Source of the DNA: Mycoavidus cysteinexigens
Lineage (GTDB): Bacteria; Pseudomonadota; Gammaproteobacteria; Burkholderiales; Burkholderiaceae
Length of the DNA stretch: 64,000 bases
Assembly: GCF_003966915.1 (NCBI RefSeq)
Contig: NZ_AP018150.1
Location: 1,612,001-1,676,000 of the forward strand
Direction: 5' to 3'
A program made the position numbers and the translations under genes. Under the pieces are notes generated by a model. It was given only the letters and a program-made list of their open reading frames with translations. It was not told where the DNA came from and made no database searches. Shown piece by piece: positions 14,688-21,968 of the stretch (within the stretch, counting starts at the first letter, position 1; every line of letters begins with the position of its first letter).

Positions 14688-15464
14688 ATGAAAAATAGCA
14701 ATGTTTCACAAAGTCTTTCTTGTCCGCCACTGAATCTAAAGCAAGAGCGAGAAGAAAATAAACGAATTCCTGCACAAAAAGTCAATATAAATAGTAATAA
14801 GCTTAAGGTTCTTCGAGAAATGGACCGCAAAACCGCACAGGCAAATCCAAGCCATCCAAGTACACGCAACATTCTTGCGGGAAAACTCTCAAAAATCAAT
14901 GCGAACGGGCGCAAGACCTCGATTAAAGTTATAACGCGTAGCATGGGTATGGGTACCCCTGGTATAAGTCTAACTCCGGAGACAGATACAGCAAGAGTTC
15001 ATGGAGGGAAGGACCTTAAAAAACGCACACATAGTGAAGCTGTTATGACTGGTTTGATAACAACGGTCAAAAAACTTAAGGTAGGCGACGAAATACTCGA
15101 TCTTTCAGAATACAAGCTAGAATACACTGCTTCAAGCAACCAACCTTGTTCTGGAGCTCGCCAGCAAAATTGTACTGTTCTGGCAGAAGTGCCCCTGGCT
15201 CCTATGTATTTCGGCAATATATATCATGGCACACAGGATGCACATGGATTTACTCATGCACGCCTAGCGCATGATCTTAAAATAGCCAAAAAATTGGACC
15301 CAGGCTATAGCAGCGAGCCTGATAGCGATGATGAAACTGTCGAAAAACGGACTGTTGTCATCAATAGCCATAGTTTGCATGGCCGAGATTTTGCTAAGAA
15401 TAACGACCCAATTCCCGCTATAGATTTTAAATATTTTTCTTCTGATTACGATACACAAGATTAA
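14688..15464 (+). CDS. Orphan effector-like protein
   Basis: 258 residues, family not recognised. No signal peptide or membrane segment. The N-terminal 90 residues are basic and Ser/Asn/Lys-rich and look disordered, a common look for secreted effectors. The rest contains a Cys pair (PCSGARQQNC), an MYFGNIYHGTQDAHGF stretch and an acidic DPGYSSEPDSDDETVE segment near residue 210. The gene lies alone in an AT-rich island between an integrase remnant and a WD40 gene, and is closed by a bidirectional terminator. A secreted or host-directed role is only a guess. Confidence 0.55.
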   Translation: MKNSNVSQSLSCPPLNLKQEREENKRIPAQKVNINSNKLKVLREMDRKTAQANPSHPSTRNILAGKLSKINANGRKTSIKVITRSMGMGTPGISLTPETDTARVHGGKDLKKRTHSEAVMTGLITTVKKLKVGDEILDLSEYKLEYTASSNQPCSGARQQNCTVLAEVPLAPMYFGNIYHGTQDAHGFTHARLAHDLKIAKKLDPGYSSEPDSDDETVEKRTVVINSHSLHGRDFAKNNDPIPAIDFKYFSSDYDTQD

Positions 15465-15547
15465 ATCACATTTGCATTAAAATAGTATGGCATTAGTGAT
15501 GCGCATCATGTTAAAAGTGCTTTTAAAGTGAACAAAACAGCATGCAG

Positions 15548-15580
15548 AAAAAAGGGCTTTTTGCACTATGCCCTTTTTTT
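15548..15580. terminator. Bidirectional terminator between convergent genes
   Basis: Stem AAAAAAGGGC/GCCCTTTTTTT with a 12-nt loop. A-run on one side and T-run on the other allow termination for both the + strand orphan gene and the - strand WD40 gene, whose stop codon begins at the edge of the hairpin. Confidence 0.85.
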
Positions 15581-18302
15581 ATTTACAGCGGTCTACTGCC
15601 CCTCTCTGTTTTAAGAGTTTTTCATGTGTCTGGCTTAAACCGCTTACTTCTTCAATTAGCATATTTCTCACATTGAGTTGTCCGTGCAATGATATGTACT
15701 CCAACTCTGCTGTATACCCTTCTTCTTTTTTTACCTTCCACTGACGCAATAAACGATCTTCTTCACCACACGTCAATAAATAAGAGCCTTCAGGTGTCTT
15801 TTTCCAGGCTATGCTATCGCCACACATTTCTTGAATCACTTTTACACACTCTCCAGAAGCAAGCTCCCACACACGGATGATATTGTCATCGCTGCCTGCA
15901 GCAATTAGCGCTTCGCATGGCGAATACGCCACACTCGAAATTTTATCTGTATGTCCACGTAAGATATGTATCACCGCTCCACTATACACATCCCATAAAC
16001 GGACTGTCTTATCAGAACTGCCTGAGGCAATCTGTGTGCCACTTGGTGAATATACCACCCTCAAAACGGCGTCAGTGTGTCCTTCTAACATATGTATAGT
16101 TACTTCACTTTGTACATCCCACAAACGAATTGTATGATCAGCGCTGCCTGAGGCGATGTGTAATCCATCTGGCGAATATACTATCCCACTAACCCACTTA
16201 GTATGTCCTTTCAAAACACGTACCGTCGCACCGCTTTGTACATCCCACACACGGATAGTTTGGTCAACACTGCTCGAAGCAAGCTGCAACCCATCCGGTG
16301 AATACATCACGCTTAAAATATCGCCTGTATGCCCTTCTAAAATGGTTGCGGTCATGCCACTTTGCGTATCCCATAAACGAATCGTCTCATCAGAACTGGA
16401 GGCGATTTGTAATCCATCTGGCGAATACACTAGCCTACTACTAATCGGTCCATTATGTCCCTTTAGAGTATGCAAAGCTGCGCCGTTTTGCGCATCCCAC
16501 AGACGAATGGTCTTATCGGCACTACCTGAGGCGATCTGCGTTCCGCTTGGTGAATACACTACGTTGTAAACCTCGGCTGTATGCCCCGTTAAGATACGTG
16601 CAATCGCCCCACGTGCATCCCATAAACGAACCGCACTATCAAAACTGCCTGAAGCAACCTGCTCTCCATCTGGCGCATAACACGCACTTGTAATAGATTC
16701 TGAGTGTCCCTCTAACCTGTGTATAGAAGATCTTCTTTGCGTGTCCCATAAACGGACTGTTTCATCATCGCCACCAGAGGCAAGTTGGGTTCCGTTTGGC
16801 GAATACACTACGCTAAAAACAGGGTGTGTATGTCCTTCTAAAATTTGCAAAGGCATGCCAGTTTGCGCGTTCCATAGACGGACAGTCGAGTCGTCGCTAC
16901 CTGATGCAATCTGCATCCCGTTCGGCGAATACGCCAGGCTATGGATCTCACCTCTATGTCCTTCTAAGACGTATATAGCCGCACCGTTTTGCACATCCCA
17001 GATACGGATCATTGTATCCACGCCACCCGAGGCAATCTGCATCCCATTCGGTGAATACGCTATGTTATAGGTCCCACCTTTATGTCCCTCCAACGTGCGT
17101 ATAAGCGAGCCGTCTTGTGTATTCCAAATACGGATCGTTTTGTCCAAGCTGCCCGAGGCAATCTGCGTCCCGTTTTGTGAATACGCCAAACTAAGAACAG
17201 AGGAGGTATGCCCTTTTAAGGTGGACACAGCCATGCCGCTTTGCACGTTCCATAGACGTACTGTGTAATCAACACTGCCCGAGGCAATCTGTAATCCATC
17301 TGGTGAATATGTCACGCTCCATACAGGATCGGTATGATCCTCTAAAATATATACAACCGCACCGCTTTGCATATCCCAAACGCGGACCGTTTCATCTTCA
17401 CTACCAGAAGCAATCTGTATCCCGCTTGGTGAATAGGCAATACTCCTAACAGAGTTTGTATGTCCTTCTAAGGTGAGTACTTTTTCCCAAGCCAAAGTCG
17501 TATATACGTTGATATTGCCGTTGCCAAGTCCTACAGCAAATGCTTTACCATCCGGGGAATAGGCGCATGAAGTCACATTGCTTTCTTCTTGCAAATAGGC
17601 CAATTCGCCAAACTGCACTCCTGACATCTGTGCTCTGCTTAAATTCGCTTGTTGCAGCCATGTCCGATGAAAATGGACGTTTCTTAGATCTGCTCCCTGC
17701 AATTGCGCTGAATCAAATGCACCATCACTTAAATCAGCACCTGGCACACGTATTCCATTTAAATTTTTATTATTAAATTGGACGCCCGCTCTTACTAAGA
17801 ATGTGATCGCATGCGCTGCTTTGATTTGCACCTCTTCTAGCCTAGAGAGCATTACCCAATTCCATAATTTTCTTTCTAATTCAGGATTTTCTTTTATTTT
17901 TACTTGTAAAAATTCCGATATTTCTGGCTTATCAATAAGCCACAGCAGCCAACAAAATTCATTCTTTTCTATCACCTCATCGAGTTTTCCCAAGGCAGAT
18001 AATCTTTCTAATTGGCTGAATGCAAATTTATGTAACTCCCTATCCGAATTCACCAAGTCCCTTTGATACTTTTCATTGATACGGCTTTTGATTAAACGGA
18101 GTTTCACAGCTGGCTCTTCTACTGCCTCACCATTCCGAGTCACTGTTATCTTAGCTCCAAACATTGCCTGGCGACCTGAAAAATCCAATAGATCTTCTAC
18201 CTCTTGCTGAATTTCTAGGGGTAACGATAAAAATGATGGCTGCGCCGATTTTTGTGCAATAAAACAGGCTGGAATAGCTTTATTCGAAATTGGAGTTAAC
18301 AT
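15579..18302 (-). CDS. Pentapeptide-WD40 protein without NACHT domain
   Basis: 907 residues. Residues 23-48 (FLSLPLEIQQEVEDLL) resemble the first helix of an F-box. A helical region from about 50 leads into a segment that is homologous to the NACHT-WD40 protein just after its ATPase (LVRAGVQFNNKNLNGIRVPG), then pentapeptide repeats at about 170-237 (ADLSDGAFDSAQLQGADLRN). About 15 WD40 repeats (240-870) of the type VVYSPxGxQIASGSxDxTIRLWD suggest two seven-bladed propellers. There is no P-loop, so it is not an NTPase. Start ATG has a perfect TAAGGAGGT 5 nt upstream. It may act as an adaptor, a eukaryote-directed F-box/WD40-like effector, or a remnant of a larger NACHT protein. The blades are more regular than those of the NACHT protein. 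Confidence 0.85.
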   Translation of the reverse strand: MLTPISNKAIPACFIAQKSAQPSFLSLPLEIQQEVEDLLDFSGRQAMFGAKITVTRNGEAVEEPAVKLRLIKSRINEKYQRDLVNSDRELHKFAFSQLERLSALGKLDEVIEKNEFCWLLWLIDKPEISEFLQVKIKENPELERKLWNWVMLSRLEEVQIKAAHAITFLVRAGVQFNNKNLNGIRVPGADLSDGAFDSAQLQGADLRNVHFHRTWLQQANLSRAQMSGVQFGELAYLQEESNVTSCAYSPDGKAFAVGLGNGNINVYTTLAWEKVLTLEGHTNSVRSIAYSPSGIQIASGSEDETVRVWDMQSGAVVYILEDHTDPVWSVTYSPDGLQIASGSVDYTVRLWNVQSGMAVSTLKGHTSSVLSLAYSQNGTQIASGSLDKTIRIWNTQDGSLIRTLEGHKGGTYNIAYSPNGMQIASGGVDTMIRIWDVQNGAAIYVLEGHRGEIHSLAYSPNGMQIASGSDDSTVRLWNAQTGMPLQILEGHTHPVFSVVYSPNGTQLASGGDDETVRLWDTQRRSSIHRLEGHSESITSACYAPDGEQVASGSFDSAVRLWDARGAIARILTGHTAEVYNVVYSPSGTQIASGSADKTIRLWDAQNGAALHTLKGHNGPISSRLVYSPDGLQIASSSDETIRLWDTQSGMTATILEGHTGDILSVMYSPDGLQLASSSVDQTIRVWDVQSGATVRVLKGHTKWVSGIVYSPDGLHIASGSADHTIRLWDVQSEVTIHMLEGHTDAVLRVVYSPSGTQIASGSSDKTVRLWDVYSGAVIHILRGHTDKISSVAYSPCEALIAAGSDDNIIRVWELASGECVKVIQEMCGDSIAWKKTPEGSYLLTCGEEDRLLRQWKVKKEEGYTAELEYISLHGQLNVRNMLIEEVSGLSQTHEKLLKQRGAVDRCK
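15690..17585 (-). repeat. WD40-encoding tandem repeat array B
   Basis: About 15 units of 126 bp or close to it, one blade each. The recurring DNA core is a version of ggtgaatacactac followed by tgtcctt and catcccataaacg. The regularity at DNA level suggests amplification or homogenisation. Confidence 0.85.
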
Positions 18303-18407
18303 TTACTACCTCCTTAGGGAGAAGCTGATTTAATCAAGAATTTTTTGCGGGAAATTAAGGAACCTCCTAAGAAACAAATTATAAACATTTGTTATATAAA
18401 TGTTTTT

Positions 18408-18680
18408 TTAGGTTTTTTGTACAATAGGCGTAAGCTGAAATCCCATTTTTTCAGCGCGTTGAGAGAGGCTATGCACGACACGTTGCTGGTAGCACTTTTC
18501 ATAATAATCTTGGCCCTGGTCCATATATTCAGTCCCTTTGATCAGCATAGCGTAAATAAGACGAGTAAGCTTATGGGCTGTTGTCAGCAGCGGATGTAAA
18601 CTAATACGCAGCAACGATTGAAAATTGATACACTGAATTTGAGAGAATAGCTGCATTTTCTGGTGCGGCGTTGATAACAA
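18408..18680 (-). pseudogene. Transposase C-terminal remnant (IS110-like)
   Basis: Only the end of a transposase is preserved, from TTAHKLTRLIYAMLIKG through DQGQDYYEKCYQQRVV to AEKMGFQLTPI. I recall this HKLARxIYxML...YYExxYRxRV ending from IS110-type transposases, but family assignment is from memory. The upstream half is missing and no terminal repeats are visible. The part before TTAHKL does not look like transposase. Confidence 0.6.
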
Positions 18681-18916
18681 ATGAGGCCTATAAGGAAATC
18701 AGATTATTAAAGAAACATGGAAAAAGCTTGCCAAAGATAGTCGAAGAAGTTGGATGCTCGATGAACACAACGCGCCATCATTTAAAGCTGGCAGAGAAAC
18801 CGAACATGAGCGTCATGTCAAACGCCTGCTCGCACAAGCTCTATGATTTGTTGATAAATGCCGATGGATACAGTGCTTCGCTTTTACGCATTACAGACTC
18901 CTTTAAAATGATTTAA
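18671..18916 (+). pseudogene. IS21-like transposase N-terminal remnant
   Basis: 81 codons. The first 40 residues (EIRLLKKHGKSLPKIVEEVG...NTTRHHLK) match the helix-turn-helix at the start of IstA of the IS21 family. The rest of the frame loses resemblance and stops early. It touches the neighbouring transposase remnant, so several insertions have decayed here. Confidence 0.55.
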
Positions 18917-18937
18917 AGGTGTGAGTGAAAAAGATGC

Positions 18938-18999
18938 AACTCCAGTGAGACGAATACACCACACTATGAACAGAAACAGTGCGACCTTTTAAGATAAAG
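18938..18999 (-). pseudogene. Relic of one WD40 blade
   Basis: On the minus strand the sequence reads AFILKGRTVSVHSVVYS, which fits the end and start of consecutive WD40 blades in the 907-residue protein (pattern LKGHTxxVxSVVYSP). The DNA also matches the recurring gaatacaccacactatgaa element of array B. It is about 640 bp upstream of the intact WD40 gene and cannot be expressed as such. Confidence 0.6.
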
Positions 19000-19112
19000 G
19001 CAAACAGCTGAATCACCAAATTTAACCTCGCTTATTGTCTCTTACGCCAAGCTCTCTTTGGTGATTACTATTCCGAATTTAATCAGATTGGTTTACGCTA
19101 CGATGCTTCAGA

Positions 19113-19826
19113 TTACTTTTTTTGAGCGTCAGCGTTTGCTTGATTGAAATCCCTTTCGATAGCATTGTTCACACCATATCGAACGTTGAACCTGTTATTT
19201 TCACCAGCTGTTGCACCGGCAATCACACCGAATGAAAACTGGTACAAATGATCTTCTCCTGATGCAGCTTGCGGCTGAGAAAACATTGGTCGCAGATGAT
19301 TCATATTCTGAGTATATTGATTTCCGATTTGCTCTAAAAACTTCTGATCATTATCAGTCTTCTGGTAATCCACGTCGGAGATGTTCCCTGGGCCAGCTGA
19401 TGCAATGCTAACCAGACCACCTATCATTTGAAGTTTAGTTCCCCCCCTTCCCTCGCGTGATGCTTGTTGTGAAGATGATCTCTGCTCTGCGTCACGCGCT
19501 TCATGCTCTCGAGCCTTATTATCATTAGCCGACGCCTCTTTAACCGTCGACAAACCTCGTAAAATATCTTCTCTTAATAAAAAAACCTGAGCAAGGTTAG
19601 CTTGAACATCTCGCCTCTCATCAAGAGAAAGCTCTTGACTCTGGGTGAGCACATCTCTAAATCTTTTTTCTGCTATATCTAAAGACTTCAACGCGCTCTC
19701 TGGGTCCTGCTTTTGCTGTGTAGTAGCAAGTCTTAAAGCAGCTTCCCCTTCTACTAAAGGCCTTGAGTACACTAAAGTGGAGGAAAATGTTGATGACTGA
19801 GTAGCTGTGCCTATTGTGTTAACCAT
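19113..19826 (-). CDS. Small TPR-like protein with two Gly/Asn motifs (paralogue)
   Basis: 237 residues, a diverged paralogue of the protein at 11887-12660. Both share the helical N-terminus (EGEAALRLATTQQKQDPESALKS, then DERRDVQANLAQVFLLREDILRG) and two C-terminal copies of the motif, at about 131-154 (LQMIGGLVSIASAGPGN) and 194-218 (FSFGVIAGATAGENNRFNVRYG). Between helices and motifs is a charged disordered linker (about 100-130). It lies upstream of the pentapeptide-WD40 gene, as its paralogue lies upstream of the NACHT gene, but here 800 bp of decayed insertion sequences intervene. Function unknown. Confidence 0.7.
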   Translation of the reverse strand: MVNTIGTATQSSTFSSTLVYSRPLVEGEAALRLATTQQKQDPESALKSLDIAEKRFRDVLTQSQELSLDERRDVQANLAQVFLLREDILRGLSTVKEASANDNKAREHEARDAEQRSSSQQASREGRGGTKLQMIGGLVSIASAGPGNISDVDYQKTDNDQKFLEQIGNQYTQNMNHLRPMFSQPQAASGEDHLYQFSFGVIAGATAGENNRFNVRYGVNNAIERDFNQANADAQKK

Positions 19827-20334
19827 ACAAACCCCTTATTTTAGTTGGTACTGATCGAATGTTAAAACGTACTAAACACGCACTTCAAAAAACACTTTGA
19901 AACGGATTTTCCTACAATTCGTCAATCTTCTTGTTCTACTGCATTCTTAAAATTTTTCGGCCATTATAGTTATAAATTATTTAAGACAAGTTAAAATTTT
20001 TTAGATAGCTTATTAGAATTAATAGAAAAATTTAATTTACGAGTGCAAAGCATTCCTACTCACGTCTAGGGCAACGACTTTAGATTTGCCATGTCTCTAC
20101 TCGTATTTGTAAGGCCTTGCGACATGCCTCGATAAAGCTTTAAAACTTATATTTATAAAGTGATTTCGGCGGCGTATAAAAAACAGTAAAGCAGTCGCTT
20201 TTTCGAAAACTATGCTCTGACCTTTTAACGATTATATGCATATTCACGCACAAGCAGCGTCTGAGTTTTAAGTTACGCAGTCGCTGGTGCTCTGGGCGTA
20301 AAGCAATCATTAATCCACCCATAAGGTAAGCAAA
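19827..20334. other. Intergenic region, nothing recognised
   Basis: About 500 bases, AT-rich between 19960 and 20040. It probably contains the promoter of the minus-strand motif gene and that of the pseudogene at 20335. No RNA gene, repeat or convincing reading frame was found. Confidence 0.4.
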
Positions 20335-21084
20335 ATGTTTTCAAGGGTTCTAACTACTACAGCAAAGACAAGCGGCACATTATTGGTCGGGGCGCTAATC
20401 GACCGCGGCGCAGCCTATAAATCAATTCCAGCTCTACCAATAACGACTTCGTGTTTTAAGACAGGTGACCAACGCCTGGCCGATGCGGCCGGTCCACGCC
20501 CACAAGCAGGTGCAAGTGACCCCGCACCATATGAAAAGCATAAAAAAACGTTATGAAAAAAGCAAAGATATTTGCCTAGATATTCCCGCGCAGCGGACAA
20601 CTTGAAATGAGCGTACGGCAATGTTAAGGAAGAAATCAACACGATCCGTAGAGCAGCGGCAATCGCGAGCGGCAAAGAAAAGCTGACAGCTAACGATGCC
20701 AGTTCGATTGTGCGAACGGCCGCGATCGAAAAAGCGACTAACTTGTGGGGCGTCCCGAAGGCTTTTGTTAGCAGCGCCTAAGCCCTCGCGACCACGACAC
20801 CGGAAGGAATTGCACAAGCATCCGAAACCATCACACAGCGCTTAAAGCATGAAACCAAACAGGCGGTGGTAAACGCGGGTATTACTAGCTCTGTACTGGC
20901 AGCAGTCGGAATGATTCCTCATCCGGGCATAAAAGTAGCCGCGGTTGGGCTGAATGCACTAAACAAGCTCGCAACTGGCGCCCAACTGTCCGAAATCATG
21001 CATAGAGCAGGAGGTTCCTCGGATGATAGCAATGAGACAACACGCAAAATAAAGGAAATCCTGCAGTCGAAGGTTGTCAGCTAG
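20335..21084 (+). pseudogene. Gene inactivated by three in-frame stop codons
   Basis: A single frame of 250 codons runs from ATG 20335 (AAGG upstream) to TAG at 21082, interrupted only by TGA 20554, TGA 20608 and TAA 20779. Between the stops the translation is continuous and protein-like (for example EEINTIRRAAAIASGKEKL, then ASETITQRLKHETKQAVVN). No frameshift is needed. The C-terminal part has a hydrophobic segment SSVLAAVGMIPHPGIKVAAVGL. Family unknown. Recent decay by nonsense mutation is the simple explanation. Confidence 0.7.
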
Positions 21085-21114
21085 TTGTCAACCCATACAG
21101 GAGCGTGGGACGGC

Positions 21115-21152
21115 TTGGTTAGCAAAGCGTAGAGATAAGCTTTGCTAACCAA
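21115..21152. terminator. Perfect 14-bp hairpin next to the TauE stop
   Basis: Arms TTGGTTAGCAAAGC and GCTTTGCTAACCAA with a 10-nt loop end exactly at the stop codon of the minus-strand transporter gene. It likely terminates or protects the transcripts of the convergent genes. The T-tract is weak. Confidence 0.7.
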
Positions 21153-21899
21153 TTAAATCCAAACAGAAACCAATAAAGCCACTCCCGAAAAGGTAAGCAA
21201 ACCTAGCACGATTCTGCGAAAAGTAAGCTCATCAATCCCCTTATATAAGCGCGCCCCAATTAAAGTCGGTATCAGCATAGCCACGGCTACCACCGCAAAC
21301 ATCGGTAACATGCTGCGCGTTACAACACCCGTGGCAATGTAGCTCACCATGGTCGCAGCCAAGATGGAAAGGTTAAAATTCTGAATCACCGCACGCTGCG
21401 TATTTTTATCAAAGCTGGACAACATACACCATAAAGTCGGAAGCGCGCCGGCGAATCCTCCGAGTCCACCCATGATGCCGCCCAAGCCGCCTACTATGCT
21501 GTCAGCTAGGCGCGACCGCAATTTAAACGGTGGTAGTCGATCTTTTAAAAGCATAATAGGACACCAAACAATAAGTAAGCACCCTAAAATCGTTTTTAAA
21601 AGGCTCACATTTAAGTAGGGCAATATCGCTACGCCAATAGGAATGCCTATTAGCCCACCTATAAGAAAGGGCAGTAGTAATGGCAAATTCAGGGCACGAC
21701 GCACTGTCGTCACAGCCAATAACTGGCCAGTCAGCCCCCCAAAAACGGTCATCGCAATCACAAGCTGCGGCTCGAGAACCCAAGCCCAGAATGACATAGA
21801 GACCATGCCAAACGCAAAGCCAGAAAGTCCCTGGACAAAACCGGCGACCATCGCGCCAAGTATTAAAATAAAAAAAACTGAGTCAAAAGACATCGCCAT
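21153..21899 (-). CDS. TauE/SafE (TSUP) family membrane transporter
   Basis: 248 residues with about eight hydrophobic segments, the size and pattern of the sulfite exporter TauE/SafE family. The two half-repeats have typical Gly-rich starts: MVAGFVQGLSGFAFG near residue 16 and GGLGGIMGGLGGFAGALPTLW near 137. It would move small sulfur-containing or organic anions across the inner membrane; the substrate cannot be deduced. It lies downstream of relA on the same strand, with 69 nt between them, and may be cotranscribed. Confidence 0.85.
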   Translation of the reverse strand: MAMSFDSVFFILILGAMVAGFVQGLSGFAFGMVSMSFWAWVLEPQLVIAMTVFGGLTGQLLAVTTVRRALNLPLLLPFLIGGLIGIPIGVAILPYLNVSLLKTILGCLLIVWCPIMLLKDRLPPFKLRSRLADSIVGGLGGIMGGLGGFAGALPTLWCMLSSFDKNTQRAVIQNFNLSILAATMVSYIATGVVTRSMLPMFAVVAVAMLIPTLIGARLYKGIDELTFRRIVLGLLTFSGVALLVSVWI

Positions 21900-21968
21900 C
21901 AGCGCTCTAAAGAGAGCGCTGCCCTAAGATTTCACTATAGTTATCGCACTAGATAAAGGCAAAAGCAT

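Noticed and set aside
15877-17070. Several + strand frames and a regularly spaced repeat that looks CRISPR-like
   Set aside because: The 126-bp period matches WD40 blades on the minus strand; there are no short identical repeats with unique spacers and no cas genes.
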